A stretch of DNA of 64,000 nucleotides. Origin: Jimgerdemannia flammicorona. Its lineage: Eukaryota > Mucoromycota > Endogonomycetes > Endogonales > Endogonaceae. Made by a program: the position numbers and the translations under genes. The notes below the pieces were generated by a model. That model made no database searches, was not told the DNA's origin, and was given only the letters and a program-made list of their open reading frames with translations. The stretch covers positions 1 through 64,000 of the forward strand of contig RBNI01000008.1 in assembly GCA_003990745.1 (NCBI GenBank), written 5' to 3'. Position 1 is the stretch's first letter, and the number at the start of each line of letters is the position of its first letter. Shown piece after piece: positions 11,003 to 24,379 of this stretch.

Positions 11003-12566
11003 TGCCATAGAGAGTCCATCAAATATACCAGATTCTCTTCAAGGTATATCTCTTAGACTAACTCAAGTTTGTTATAAGTAAGTTCTTATTGGAGTACCTT
11101 CCCAAGGTCTTATAGTCCTCAAACTTCTTATCTTTAAACTGTCTTGTTATCTCTTAGATTACTTGTAAGAGATTGTGTGTAAGTGAACTGGAACTAGAAC
11201 TGACTTTATTTCAAAGGAAATAAGAGAGGTATTTATACAAAATATAATTCAATACTTGCTAATATATGAAGCTAAATATAAATTCCAATAACTAAAATAA
11301 AATACCAGGATAGAGAAAACTGCTAAGTTCCAGTGTTGGCACTAATGATTGCACAGATTCAGAATACTGGTATAATTTTGGTGATACAGAAAAATGGTGC
11401 TGGAATAATTCTGAGTCACATTAAATGGAACAGCTATTATACAGGAAAAGAGTGCTGGCATAATTCTGTATAACCAAGGAACTTAGAGCAGAATGTTCAA
11501 GACCATAGGGACTTCATCCTCATCAGAGGTCAGGATGTCTTCAAAGGAGATGAGATCTATAAATATCTCATCCATCTCATTGTTGTTATCATTATGTAGG
11601 TTGTGCATTTCACATATATCATGTGGGATGATGTCATCACCAATGATGTCATCACGTTCAGTGGCAGCAGGAACAAGGAGGTCTGGAGCTCTCCAGTCTA
11701 TAAGATTCTCTTCCACAAAATAGAGAACAAATATAGGGTCTTGGAGAGGTCTAACCTGGATGCTTGGGCCTTAAAATATTGAGATCAATCTTGTAGGAAT
11801 TGGTCTGAGTTGTTCTGAAGAATGGGATGCTAGAAGTTTTCTACTTCATCACTGTTGAGAGTGATAGTGAACTGGGCTTCTATAGCTACCCTGGCTTCTA
11901 GTGTATTGATACAGCAGGCTGATAGATCTCTGAAATCTGAGACTCTAACATACTCCAAGTTGGAGATCAACCAGGATGCATGTCTGAAGATCTGATGGAT
12001 CTTCTTAGCTATCCTTATCTCATGTATATCCATAGAAGTAGTATCTTGTAACTCTTGAGAGCTGGCCTGTGGGAACTCCTGGCAGAGGAGGTTTCCTATT
12101 TCATACTCCTGCCACATTTGGAGGTATTCAGTAGCAATAGTGATCCTTGTTTCAATTTTATAGTAGTAGAGGATATAATGATAAAGGTCACCAGTATCTA
12201 GGTTAATACTGGGAGTCCTTCTTGAGTGGATCCTCATGGCTCTTCTGATGTCTTGAAACATCCTTTCTTCAACTGAGGTGCCTTGGTGGTTCCTTGACCT
12301 TGAGGTTTGGTGAGTAGCAGGTATTTTATTTGTAGTAAGTCTTTGAGCTATTTTGGGATTAGTGGTCTTATTGATTACTGCTACTGTGGTTCCTTGATCC
12401 TTCTTTTATATTTCTCAAGATACCCATACTGTGGTCACAATGACTCACAGTTGTTCATCATTGCTCATCTTGTATGCCATATGATCTTCTTGTGCTCAGA
12501 TCTGGTGGCTTTACAAGAAAAGGCTGTCTCCTGTACTGATATCATCATTCTGGGGTCACTGTTAAA
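11003..12566 (-). repeat. 3' LTR of element A
   Basis: Homologous to the five other ~1.5 kb LTRs of elements A, B and E. The first bases are degenerate (tgccatagagagtcc against tgtcacatag...gagtcc in E), and the terminal ttaca has become ttaaa. A polypurine tract complement (tctttctcct) sits immediately inside at 12567-12576. Confidence 0.85.
11483..12261 (-). pseudogene. LTR-encoded ORF of element A, 3' LTR copy
   Basis: Homologous to the intact 272-codon ORF of element E (50812-51630). The N-terminal part is 12261-11830 (MFQDIRRAMR... to DEVENF) and the C-terminal part 11716-11483 (MEENLIDWRAPDLL...), in a different frame, so at least one frameshift and stop separate them. Protein-level blocks such as IATEYLQMWQEYEIGNLLCQ and RVSDFRDLSAC are retained. 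No known domain is recognised. Confidence 0.65.
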
Positions 12567-12699
12567 TCTTTCTCCTGAATAAGAATCTTTCTGAGCATCC
12601 TTATCCATTGGTCCAGTCCTGAAAAATTTATTGATCTCATAACCTCTGGCAAGGGGTCAAAAAGTGATGTTTATGAGCTGGTGTCTTCTCTATGTATTT

Positions 12700-14129
12700 T
12701 GGCATGATGGTGAAGGATCGCTCTCTTCATATAGAGCAAGGGCCTGATTCTGATTTTGACCAATCAGTTGATAGTTCGAACTCCTCTGGCTTCAAAAGTC
12801 TCATGAATGAGTAGTTGCTGATACTATATCTCTTAGAGAATGGTCCAGACAAATAGCCTACTGGTCACAAGATATGCTGTTACAATTTGTGGACTAGAAC
12901 CTCATGAGCAGTCATTACATTTTGCTTCTCTTATATAGATTTATGGTACTTCTTGAGTCTGTTCCTATATACTATGGTAGGCAGTATGGACCCTGAGATT
13001 TTTCTAAGTCAGAAGGTAGTTCTCTTGATATGTATCTTGCACATAGAAGGGTCCTTTCCATTTGGGCTCCAGTTTTTGTAACCATGAGGCTTCTACCATA
13101 TTTCAATATAGTAGAACCTTTTCTCCAATTTGGATGAGTTCTAGGGTCTTGTGATTCTTTTCCACATTCTTTCTTATCAGTGCTTGTGACTTGATGATAT
13201 AATCTTCAGCCTTCTTCCTGATTTGGTATAGCCTCTGGATTTCTGCATTGACTTATCTCCAAGTTAGGTCTAGATTTGTAGCTAAGGTTCCATCAGAATC
13301 TTCTTCTCCAAAGAGTAGTTCTCTTGGGGTAAAGTGTGTACTCTGTGACCATATATCTCATAGGACAGAGAGGATAGTTAGGAGGTAGTTATCCCAATTC
13401 TTATATGTCTCTGAGATATTTGCCAAGATGTTCTTGAGGGTCTTGTTGGTTCTCTCTGTCTGTCCATTTTCTTGAGAGTGATATGTGGTGGTCTTGATGT
13501 GCTGGATCTTGTATTTCTGATACATTATCTCATGGAATCCATTGAAAAATTCTCTGCCATGGTCTGTTGTGATTTGCTTGGTATCTTGTAGCAGCAGATG
13601 ATTTCTTGATACAGGAAGTCAGCTATAGAGAGGGCATTAACTTCTTATAATGCTCCTACTTCTATCCATTTGGTAAAGAGGTCTACAATAACTATAATAT
13701 AGTAGTTTTCTGATAGTATTACGGATAGTGGTCCAATGATATCTATTGCAATGTGGTGGAAGAAGATAGGCTCAATTCTTGATGACCTGAGTGCCTGGTC
13801 TTACTGATCTTATTTCTGTTTTTGGTACTTGTCACACCCTTTGGCAAATTGGTACAGGTCTTCTTTCATTTTGGGCCACCATATGGTTCTTTTTACCTTG
13901 TCATATGTATTGGTTCCTTTTAGGTATCCTTGTTTATATACTTTCTTCATTACTTGATACTTCTTGTATTCAGGTATTACAAGCTTTCCTCCTTTTCTGA
14001 GTATGGTGTTGTCTAGTTCAAACTGTTTCCAAGTCTGGTTGATGATGGTGATTGTCTAGGGTTCGAGGTGGTTGGGCATCTTCTGCTGCCTAAGATAGCT
14101 GATTAATCCATATATAACTCCTTATTCTT
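12700..14129 (-). pseudogene. Integrase of element A, decayed
   Basis: Minus-strand reading matches the integrase of element E: a zinc-binding N-terminal region, a catalytic core and a GPY/F block near 13040-13090, followed by a tail towards the 3' LTR. The ATG that overlaps the RNase H stop in elements B and E is AAG here, near 14129. Integrase would insert the element cDNA; this copy is broken by many stops. Confidence 0.6.
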
Positions 14130-15441
14130 ATTGAATAGTCTTGATGGGAGTATTTTGGGGTATCCTTGAGAGTACATCAGCATTAGTGTTGGTTCTTTCT
14201 GAGTAGTGCTTGATGGTACAGTCATACTCTTGCAGTCTGTAGATCCATCTGGCATATATTTCTTTGGGATTCAGAGTGTGGAATAGTCAGGTAAGAGCAG
14301 AATAGTCTGTTTGAATAGTGAAGTATTTCCTAGCTAGGTAGTAGTGGAACTTATCTACTGCCCAAACTACTGCTAAGCATTTGAGCTTATATGACTCATA
14401 GTTCTGTTCTGCTCTATAGGTACCTTGGCTTACATAGGAGATGACATATTTATGTCCATCTTTCTTCTGAGCTAGGACTGCTCTGAGTCCTATAGTACTT
14501 TCATCTGTCTACAGGATGAATTCTAGATTCCAATCTGGTCTTCTGAGGATAGGTACTTGGGTCAATCTGGTCTTGAGTTCATTAAAGATTTCTTGACATT
14601 CCTTGGTCCTTTCAAATTCAGTCTCCTTTTTGAGTAGCTTGTAGATAGGTGCTACAATGTTAAAGTATTCTTTGATGAACCTTCTGTAGTAGCTGGCCAG
14701 TCCAAGGAAGGTGTTGACTTCTGTGGTTGTTCTGGGTCTCAGGTAGGCTGCAACAGCCTCAATATTTATGGGGTGTGTGTGGATTCCAGTCTGGTTGATG
14801 AGGTGTCCTAGGTAGGCGATTTCCTAAGCCACAAACTTATATTTTTTTGGCTTGATGTAGAGGCCATGCTCCTTCAGCTTCTTGAGGGCTAGCTGTATGT
14901 GGTTGACATATTCCCATGCAGTATTGCTGAAGATGATCACATCATTGACATAGACAAAGAGCTATTTTCCAATCTCATTTCTGAAGACTCTGTTCATCAT
15001 TTGCTGAAAACTTGCTAGGGCATTGCATATTCTAAATAGTATTCACAGGTAGATATAGATAGTATCAGATATGATAAAGGCTGATTTCTCATTGGCATCT
15101 TGAGTGAGATCAATCTGATGGAAGTCTGAGAACAGATACAAGGTAGTATAGTATTTGGCTTTACTTCTAAGGGTGGTAATGATTTCTTGAATATTTGGCA
15201 AGGGCTGCCTATCCTTCTTGGTGATTGCATTGAGCTTCCTGTAGTCAATGCAGAGTCTTGGTGCAAACTCTCCAGGCTTGCTTCCTTTCTTTGGGGTGAG
15301 AACAATGAGTGAAGCCCAGAGACTGATAGCTTGCTTGATGATTTCAGCTTCTTCTATTTCCTTGAGTTCTGCTTGCAGCCATTCTCTGTAGGCAGGTGGT
15401 ATAGGTCTGGCTTTCTGGTAGATGGGCTTGGTATCACCCAT
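14130..15441 (-). pseudogene. Reverse transcriptase and RNase H of element A
   Basis: 15441-15043 is open and contains the RT fingers and palm: PPAYREWLQAELKEIEEA, then ASLIVLTPKKGSKPGEFAPR and the LCIDYRKLN motif. The palm motif reads YVND near 14941-14955 in place of YVDD, so catalytic Asp is lost. RNase H sequence (QTD..., ECLA..., thumb and connection) follows to about 14150. The frame is shared with the upstream dUTPase and gag. Confidence 0.7.
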
Positions 15442-15639
15442 GTCAACTTTATAGTAGTACTTGGGTTCTTAATTGTGGATATCTCTGAAGTCTGTAGCCA
15501 GTACTTCTTTGTTCTGGTGCAGGATCTTGAGAAGTTGTTCTTCCAGGGGAAAGTTTTCTCCAATGGTATATATGTTCTTGTTCTGGTCCTTGTCTTTCTT
15601 GTGCTCAAGTTTGGTAATCTTGGTGGCAGTATAGGCTCC

Positions 15640-15990
15640 TCTTCTAATAGATTTAAAGCCTTGTTCTCCTCTCTTGGTCTTGATGAGTTTGATAGCTTCT
15701 ATGATCTTTGGCTTCTTGATTTCATGGATCAGCATCTGGCCAATTCTGTCATACTTCTTAACTTCAAATGGGGTGGTGGAGTTGTGATTTCTGACTATGA
15801 GGAAGATCTTGCCAGTATAATCAGGGTCAATTACTCCTCCTTTAACTGAGATTTTACTTTTGGCCAGACTGCTCCTGGTCTTAATAATTCCAACATGGTT
15901 CTCTGGCAACTTGACTCCAATTCCAGTACCAAGTAGGGTGGTGGTCTGTAGTTTGAGGGTAGCATCTTATATGCTGGCAAGGTCCATTCC
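15640..15990 (-). pseudogene. dUTPase domain of element A polyprotein
   Basis: The open piece 15909-15469 contains trimeric dUTPase motifs: KTRSSLA (motif 2), GGVIDPDYTGKI (motif 3, with the expected Asp and Tyr), YDRIGQMLI (motif 4) and RGEQGF (start of the Gly-rich motif 5, whose tail is mutated to KSIRRG from GSTGRG). It lies between protease and RT. dUTPase hydrolyses dUTP to dUMP and so limits uracil incorporation during cDNA synthesis. Confidence 0.75.
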
Positions 15991-16499
15991 TTTGGCTCCT
16001 TCAGTCTTGTATTCTGGGATCTTGGCTTCAGGGTGAAACTTCTTGACCTTGAGGGTAATGTCAGGTTCTTATTCCTATTCATCATCACTGTCAGCTTGAA
16101 GCTTGGAGGGCTGGTCATCTTCTTCAGCTTTCCTTTTTGCTTCAGCAGCTTCTTGCTCATGCTTCTGTTGGTGGATTTTCCTGGCCTCACTGATACAGGA
16201 CCAGTAGTCATTCAGGTGTTCAGAGCAGTACATCCTAGTACCATGGAGGCATCTTCCTTGAGGGGCATAGCTATTGATGATCTTGTTATACTACTGCTCA
16301 TCTGTGAGCTTAGGTATCTTGTTCTTGTTTTTATTCACTGAATGTATGAAGACTTCTGTATCCTCTTCATCTCCTTTCTCTATTTCTGGTAGAACTCCTT
16401 TATAGACATTGATAGAGACTCATACCTTTCTTTCTCTATAGTTGATCTGCATCTTCTGGGCATTGAGGTCAATTATGGCCTTGGTCTTGTGAAGCCATT

Positions 16500-18146
16500 G
16501 GTTGCCAATGAGGATATCATAGTTAGTGGCACTTATAACAATCACATCTACTGAGATGGTAGCTCCTCCTATTTTGATAGGAACTTCTCAGATTTTGCCA
16601 AAAGGGGTAGCTCATATACCATCTACTATAACATAGACCATCTTGGTGGACTCTTCAATATCTCAGCCTAGACAGTCAATTGCCATCTTGCTCATAAGGC
16701 ATTCTTCAGCACTGGTATCAATGATGGCATCAAAGATACAATCTTTGATCTAATATAGGGTATAGGTTGATATTTTGCACTGGTCTTCAGATTCTTCATC
16801 TGAGTCTTCAGATTCTTCTTGTGCATTGTGAGTTTCTACAATCTTGTACTCTTGATTCTTGGCAGTAGTTGTAAGTCCTACTCTCAACTGCTGTCTGAAG
16901 GCAGAGACTTTAGCTAGCTGTCCAAAAGTAGCATTGACCTTCTATTCCTTGAGCTCTTATAAATATCATACTGGTGGATCTTAGTCTTGTACAGCTTCTG
17001 TTTCTTCTTGCTTTCACTTTCTCCTGATACTGAAGTAGTGCCTTCAATGATTTGGCAGGCAGCTTCATCTATCTCTATGTCTTGATCAATCTCCTCAGAT
17101 TGGGTCTTGCTTTGAATAGTGACAGCTGGGGTCTTCTTTGGTCTTCCAACTGGTTTGCTATTACTCTTCTTGTCATAGAATTTGGACCAGGTTCTGGTAT
17201 CTTCAGTAGCAGGATAGAATTCAAGCTCCTTATAGTATTCTTCATTGTTAGTATCACCAATCTCCTCAATGACTACTGTATTGGTTTGTTCTCTGGTTCT
17301 ACTAGTATTGCTTGGTTGGGCTTTGTGTCTTGTTTTGGTCATACAATTCTTTGCATAGTGGTCTTCTTTTCCACATCTGAAGTATGTGATATTGTGTTCT
17401 TCTGTAGCAGCTGCAAATCTCTGTACTGGTCTCCTGTTGGTGCTTTGGACTTCTCTAACAACATAACCAAGGTGTGCAGTCATCTCAGCAAACTGCTTGG
17501 CGAGTTCCTCTACTGGATCAGCTTTAGCTGCCTTGGGGATAAGTGGGGATGGTTGTCTGTTTATAACTCTAGTGGGTATGATACTAGTTGGCTTTGATGG
17601 CTCCATCTTGATGCCAGTTATTTTCTCCATTGAGTGTTCAGCAGAGTGTCTAGCAGTCCAATATCTCTATGCAAAGACCACTTTCTGATCAAGAGTCAGT
17701 ACAGCTGGGGTAGACCAGATTGCTAGGGCAATTTTAGAGTAAACTTCTTTGAGGAAGGTTAAATCCACTATTTGTTCCTTGAGGCAGTCATCATAGCCAG
17801 CCAAGACAATCTGGTGATAGATTCAGGTATAGAATAAGTTGGGATCTTCACTGAGTCTCTGGCAGATAGTATTGAGTTGATCCTTAAGAGCTTGCTTGAT
17901 CTCTTCAGTATAATATATTGTTCTGAGAAAGGCTTTTATGTTGCCAAGTTTGGCTGCACCATTATCAGCAATAGTAGCTATATTGAACTTGTCTCTGGCA
18001 GGTCCTCTGAGGCTGACTGATAGAAGAGCCAATTGTACATCTATATCAAGGGCTCATATAGTAGCAAATTGTTTAAAATCTTCAATGAAGGTCAGGATTG
18101 ACTCTTTAGTAGTATATCTATAGAATGTGAGGGGATATATTTCCAT
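16500..18146 (-). pseudogene. Gag and protease of element A
   Basis: Gag starts at the ATG at 18146-18144, by comparison with E. It contains the capsid-like segment (VSLRGPARDKFNIAT, then YYTEEIKQALKDQL) and the open piece 17630-16914. The CCHC knuckle at 17343-17384 reads Y-F-R-C...H...C, so its first Cys has become Tyr. The protease triad is IIDTSAEEC at about 16705-16725, with Gly replaced by Ser. Nonsense codons, several at CAG or TGG positions, interrupt the frame. Confidence 0.7.
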
Positions 18147-18266
18147 CTTATCTTGAATTCTTGCAGGGGTGACTCTTGTAGTCAGGGAAGTTATTGTGGT
18201 AGTTGTTCATTTTGCAGCTTAAAAGTGAGGGATTTGTCTTGAATCACCAGCCAATGGGTACAAAGT

Positions 18267-19848
18267 TGTCACATAGTAGTTGCTGAGTCCTTCAAATACA
18301 CCAGATTCTCTTCAAGATATATCTCTTAGACTAACTCAAGTTTGTTATAAGCAAGTTCTTATTGGAGTACCTTCCTAAGATCTTATAGTCCTCAAACTTC
18401 TTATCTTTAAACTGTCTTGTTATCTCTTAGGTTGCTTACAAGAGATTGTGTATAAATGAACTGGAACTAGAACTGACTTTTTTTCAAAGGAAATAAGAGG
18501 GATATTTATACAAAATATAATTCAATGGTTGCTAAGATATAAAGCTAAATATAAATTCCAATAACTAAAATAAAATGCCAGGATAGAGAAAACTACTAAG
18601 TTCCAGTATTGGTACTGATGGTTGCACAGGTTTAGGATGCTGGTATAATTTCAGTGATATAGGAAAATGGTGCTGGAATAATTCTGAGTTACATAAGAAT
18701 ACTAGTAGTGGAATAGCTGTTACACAGGAAAAGAGTGCTGGCATAATTCTATATAACTAAGGGACTTAGAGCAGAATGTTCAAGACCATAGGGGCTTTAT
18801 CCTCATCAGAGATCAGGATGTCTTCAAAGGAGATGAGATCCATGAATGTCTCATCCATCTCATTGTCATTGTCATCATGTAGGTTGTGCATTTCATGTAT
18901 ATCATACTGGATGATGTCATTGCTGATGATGTCATCATATTTAGTAGCGATGGGAACAAGGAGGTCTGAAGCTCTCCAGTCTATGAGGTTCTCTTCCACA
19001 AAATAGGGGACAAATGTGAGGTCTTGGGGAGGTCTAACCTGGATGCTTGAGCCTTGAAATACTGAGATCAATCCTTGTAGGAATTGGTCTAGATTGTCCT
19101 GGAGGATGGGATGCCAGAAGTCTTCTACTTCATTACTGTTGAGGGTGATAGTGGACTGGGCTTCTGTAGCCACTCTGGCTTCTAGTGTATTGATATGGCA
19201 GGCTGACAGATCTCTGAAGTCTGAGACTCTAATATACTCCAAGTTGGAAATTGATCAGGATATATACTTGAAGATCTGATGGATCTTCTTAGTTGTCCTT
19301 ATCTCATATATATCTATGAAAGTGGTATCTTGTAACTCTTGAGGGCTGGCCTGTGGGAACTCCTGGCAGAGGAGGTTTCCTATTTCATACTCCTGCCATA
19401 TTTGGAGACATTCAGTAGCAATAGTGATCCTTGTTTTCATTTCACAGCAGTAGAGGATATAATAATAAAAGTCACCAGTACCCAGGTTGACACTGGGAGT
19501 CCTACTTGAGTAGGTCCTCATGGCTCTTCTCATGTCTTGGAACATCCTTTCTTTAACTGAGGTACTAGTGATTCCTTGACCTTGAGGTTTGGCAAGCAGC
19601 AGGCATTTCGTTTATGGGAAGTCTTTGAGCTATTTTGGGATTGGTGGTCTTGTTGGTTACTACTATTATGGTTCCTTGATCCTTCTTTTATATTCCTCAA
19701 GATACTTATACTGTGGTCACAATGACTCATAGTTGGTCATTATTGCTCATCTTGTATGCTGTATAATCTTCTTGTGCTCAGATCTGGTAGCTTTGCAAGG
19801 AAAGACTGTCTCCTATGCTGATGTCATCATTCTGGAATCACCATTACA
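18267..19848 (-). repeat. 5' LTR of element A
   Basis: 1,582 bp, starting tgtcacatagtagttgctgag and ending attaca on the plus strand. A primer-binding-site-like sequence (complement of ccaatgggtacaaagt) lies immediately inside at about 18250-18266. Confidence 0.88.
18766..19610 (-). pseudogene. LTR-encoded ORF of element A, 5' LTR copy
   Basis: Pieces 19545-19255 and 19242-18766 are in one frame and are separated by a stop. They align with the E ORF: MFQDMRRAMRTYSSRTPSVN, IRVSDFRDLSAC, TITLNSNEVEDFWHPILQDN and FVPYFVEENLIDW. The acidic C-terminus ends SDEDKAPMVLNILL. Retention of the whole protein across two element lineages supports past coding function. Confidence 0.7.
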
Positions 19849-19852
19849 GTAT

Positions 19853-20039
19853 ATATATACTTTCAGTCCTAATTGGTATGATTCTATTTTTGTGAATCTT
19901 GTATTCTATAACTTTGAGTTGACTTAGCTTTATGATTTGTGACTTTAGTTTGACTCAGCTTCATAATCTGACAGATGATTTCTGAATTTATTCTGAGGGT
20001 GATGTATGATTCTGATGACTTAGAGGTTGTGTGCTTATA
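19853..20039. other. Short unassigned spacer
   Basis: Sequence between element A and the copia 3' LTR. No ORF or repeat recognised. It was contiguous with the DNA left of 10999 before element A inserted. Confidence 0.4.
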
Positions 20040-20169
20040 GCTTCTATTGTAAAAGAGAGGCAATTTTATTGAAGTTGCATAGGTCATATATTTTATATAT
20101 TACTGATGAGTAATATAAAACTAATAGAATAGTATAAGTCACATACTGATATATCAAGTTACCATCTCA
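20040..20169 (-). repeat. Copia 3' LTR
   Basis: Matches 40634-40764 over its length, for example tattgtaaaagagaggcaat against tattataaaagagagatgat, and ends ...catctca. Differences are mostly transitions. Confidence 0.65.
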
Positions 20170-22689
20170 ATACTTCAACTTAATGAGATATATAACTTAA
20201 TAAAAAGAATATAAACTAGAATAAAAGTAATATATAATATATACAAAAACTAAAACTGTATATAACTCAAAGAACTACTATTATAAAATCCTATATCTAA
20301 GAAATTTTTACAAATTGAAAAGTATTTCAAAATGGTTAAAATTTCTACAAAAATATAATATATATAATTCATATAATCTACTTATATATGAGAGATATAA
20401 CTAATATAGATATAAAATGAATATATAACATGAGATTTTTGAAATCTGAAAAATGTCCAATGATTAACTAAATGCTAGTATACTACTTATAAAACTCATT
20501 CCTTTAATATATTACTTGAACTTTGGCTTTAGAAGGGCTTTTATAAGTGAATTAGCAATTATATACTCTATGAGAATATATTTCTAATATATAGTGCTAT
20601 TTTTCATGCATTCTTATACAAATTATGCTATATATTAATATGTTTCATTTTCTTATAATGTACTAAATTCTTAGTAAGTGCAATTATAGACTAGTTATCC
20701 TGGTATAGTATAGTACTCTATTTTTGAGTGAATCTGGGTTTTTTTAACAGCTCACAAAGCCAAATGACTTTCTTTGTCATGCTTGATAATGCTTGGTACT
20801 TTTTCTATATTAATGATATTATTATAGATAATTACTTATACATTTACTATAAAATAATAGACTCTTATTAATTAATGTAGAAGAGATACTTAGTCATAGA
20901 TTTGCAGTCATCTAAATTATCTACCTAATTGATATCATATGTATCAGATAACTATATGATATTATTATTATTATTGCTCTCACTCAATCCAAAGAGTAAG
21001 TATATAGTATGTTATATTTTTAAAATATCTGAAAATTCTCTTAATAGTACTCTAATGTAAATTATTATAGCTAAGGAATACTGTACCATCTTATTCATAG
21101 TATATAATATATTAGGCCTTATTTCTGATATAAGATATATAAGAGAACTAATTACTTATTGATAGAGAATATTTTTATTATTATTTTTTATACTATTTTT
21201 GGCAGATATATTATCAATAGGCTTGTATTCACTTATATTGAAATGTTTAAGGATTGTTTAAGTATATATTACTTATAAGAGATATATATATAATATATAT
21301 ATTTCTGTTATATATAATGGATATCTCCAAAAGAAAGACTATATCATCTATATTAGTTATCTTGAAATCTTAATATAGGGCTTCTTTAACTTTATTAAGT
21401 CTATTTTTGCTTCAAATAATAATTATATCATCAATCTAAATACTGATGAATGCTATACTTCTATCATTATAATATTGGACATATGTAATTATTTGCTTTA
21501 TAATATATGAATCTATTATTAAGAATATATTTATTAATCTGATTATTCTATAATTATACTACTTGCTTAATACTTTATAGTCTCTTATATAATTTGTATA
21601 TGAGCTTACCATTTTCATATTCTTGTAGTTGATAGACATATAGTTTAGTATCTATATCACTGTTCAGATATGTTATCTTTATATCTATTTGATGAATTTC
21701 AAGATTATATACTATATCAATTATAAGGAGTATTCTAAGTAATATAAGCTTAAATATAAATAGAAATATCTCATTATAATCTATACTGTAATTCTGTAAG
21801 AATCTCTTAGCAATAAAATGAGCTTTATATCACTCTATACTTCTGTCACTCTTATACTTGATTATATAGACCTATTTTGATCTAATTATTTAGCAATTTG
21901 ATAGAAGAGATACTAAATCTCATATGCTATTCTGGATGAGTGAATTGTATTCTTTATCCATGGCTTGTTTCCATTTCTCACTGTCAGAGCTAGTTACAGC
22001 TTTATTGTATATATTTGGCTCACTAGAAGATATCACAATATATATATAATCATATACTTCAGTGTAGCTCACGTGGTCCTGATATTGCTATCTAGGGCTT
22101 ACTGGTATATCCTAATAACTTTCTAATTCCAAATAAATTTCTTGGCAAATATTGGAGCTCTTTTACTTACTTTTTATAGAAGATTCTTTATTATTGAATA
22201 GTTTACTATTATTCTTATTCTTGATTTCAATAATCTTTGGCTCAAATTCAGATATATATAGTGGTTGAAAATAATTTTAATTGACCATAAGAGAGGTTGG
22301 CACCAGTTGCTTTATTTGTATTAGCTAGAATATAGAGGATGTTTCAACCAGTATTTCTATATAGATCTCTTGTTCTCTCTTAAATTCCTTAAATTCCTTG
22401 AATTGTATATTATATAAAATGACTATATACTACTTATATAGATCTCAGAGTTGATATATCTTATCAGAATATCTAAGAAATATATATCTGCTAGCTTTTA
22501 GCTCTAATTTGAATCAATTGATATTACTCTTATTGAGAATATATATATTATATTCAAATATATATAGCTATGATATATCAGACTTGGTTAAACTCTATAA
22601 TTCTTCAAAGATAAGATCATTATCTCTCAAATACTTATTGTTGCTAAACTCTTTACTAAGCACTTGAGAAATATATTGATTGTTGATAT
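20170..22689 (-). pseudogene. Copia reverse transcriptase and RNase H remnant
   Basis: Minus-strand reading near 21640-21600 gives YVYQLQEYENGKLIYKLYK, the copia RT block that precedes the catalytic palm. AFISI-stop-IDDIIII follows near 21430-21460, corresponding to the YVDDI motif with Val to Ile and an upstream stop. Stops are frequent. RNase H should lie further left but is not recognisable. Confidence 0.6.
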
Positions 22690-24252
22690 TGTCACATTAT
22701 GGTCACTGAGTTCTTCAAATATATCAGATTCTCTTCAAGGTATATCTCTTACACTAACTCAAGTTTGTTATAAGCAAGTTCTTATTGGAGTACCTTCCCT
22801 AGGTCTTATAGTCCTCAAACTTCTTATCTTTAAACTGTCTTGTTATCTCTTAGATTGCTTGCAAGAGATTGTGTATAAATGAACTGGAACTAGAACTGAC
22901 TTTTTTTCAAAGGAAATAAGAGGGATATTTATACAAAATATAATTCAATGGTTGCTAAGATATAAAGCTAAATATAAATTTCAATAACTAAATAAAATGC
23001 TGAAATACAGAAAACTGCCAAGTTCCAGTGTTGGCACAGATGGTTACACAGATTCAGGATACTGGTATAATTTTAGTGATATAGGAAAAGAGTGCTGAAA
23101 TAATTCTGAGTCACACAAGGTCAGAATACCAGTGGAGAAATAGCTGTTATAGGAAAAGAATGCTGGCATAATTCAGTGTAACCAAGGGACTTTAGAGCAG
23201 AATGTTCAGGACCATAGAGTCTTCATTCTCATCATTGCTAAAGAAGATGAGATCTATAAATATTTTGGTCTTGTTACATAGGTTGTGCATTTCACATATG
23301 TCATACAGAATGATGTTATCACTGATGATATCATCACATTTGGCACGGAAATCAGAGGCTCTCCTATCTATGAGGTTCTCTTCCACAAAATAGAGAACAA
23401 ATGTAGGGTCTTGGAGAGGTCTGACCTGAATACTGAGGTTTTAGAATGTAGAGATCAATCCTTGCAGGAATTAGTCTGGGTTGTCCTGAAGGATGGGATA
23501 TCAGAAGTCTTCTACTTCATCACTATTGAGAGTGATAGTGGACTGTGCTTTGGTAGCCACCCTGGCTTCTAGTGTATTGATACAGTGGGCTGACAGATCT
23601 CTGAAGTCTGAGACTCTAATATACTCCAAGTTGGAGATTGACCATAGTGCATGTCTGAAGATCTGATGAATCTTCTTAGTTGTCCTTGTTTCACATATAT
23701 CCATGGGGGTGGCATCTTGTAACTCTTGAGGGCTGGCTGGTGGGAACTCCCAGCAGGGAAGGTTTCCTATTTCATACTCCTACCATATTTGGAGACATTT
23801 AGTAGCAAAGGTGATCCTTGTTTCCATTTCACAGTAATAAAGGATAAAGTGATAAGAATCTCCAGTACCCAGGTTGAGGCTAGGAGTCCTTCTTGTGCGA
23901 GTCCTTATGGCTCTTCTGATGTCTTGGAATATCCTTTCTTCAACTAAGATACCTTAGTGGTTCCTTGACCTTGAGGTTTGACAAGCAGTAGGCATTTCAT
24001 TTGTGGTAAGTCTTTGAGCTATTTTGGGATTAGTGGGTCTTATTGAGTTGCTGCTACTATGGTTCCTTGATTCTTCTTTTATATTCCTCAAGATGCCTAT
24101 ACTGTGGTTACAATGACTTATAGTTGGTTATTATTACTCATCTTGTAGCCTAGATAAGTCATGCTGTATGATCTTCTTGTGCTCTGATCTGGTAGCTTAC
24201 AAGGAATTGCTGTCTCTTGTACTGATATTATCATTCTGAGGTCACTGTTACA
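22690..24252 (-). repeat. 3' LTR of element B
   Basis: Starts tgtcacattatggtcactgag and ends tgttaca on the plus strand, with the polypurine complement tcttcctcct just inside at 24253-24262. Confidence 0.86.
23192..23960 (-). pseudogene. LTR-encoded ORF of element B, 3' LTR copy
   Basis: Homologous to the E LTR ORF. Recognisable pieces are 23704-23501 (IRVSDFRDLSAHCINTLEAR to DEVEDF) and 23386-23192 (MEENLIDRRASDF to SMVLNILL). It is shortened within the acidic region and interrupted by stops. Confidence 0.6.
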
Positions 24253-24379
24253 TCTTCCTCCTAAATAAGAATCTTCTTGAACATCCTTATTCATTAGTCT
24301 AGTCCTGAAAAATTTGCTAATCCTATAACCTCTAGCAGGGGGTTAAAAAGTGGTATTTATGGGCTGGCATCTTCTCTAT

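Larger units (their letters stand above)
11003..19848 (-). mobile_element. Ty3/gypsy LTR retrotransposon A (dUTPase family, long LTR)
   Basis: A complete but decayed minus-strand element. LTRs are 11003-12566 (3') and 18267-19848 (5'), flanked by a perfect 4-bp target duplication GTAT (10999-11002 and 19849-19852). The order from the 5' side is gag, protease, dUTPase, RT, RNase H, integrase with a GPY/F module. Stops occur throughout. Active-site damage is visible: protease DTG has become DTS at 16711-16719, and the RT YVDD has become YVND near 14941-14955. Both fit single G-to-A changes. Confidence 0.88.

Noticed and set aside
15331..15849. 172-codon plus-strand frame opposite the dUTPase of element A (and the equivalent 54632-55150 in E)
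   Set aside because: Antisense shadow of the conserved gag-pol frame; composition follows the complement and carries no motif.
17052..17597. 181-codon plus-strand hydrophobic frame opposite gag of element A
   Set aside because: Complement of the gag/zinc-knuckle coding strand. The Leu/Ser/Phe richness is the expected antisense of Lys/Glu-rich codons.
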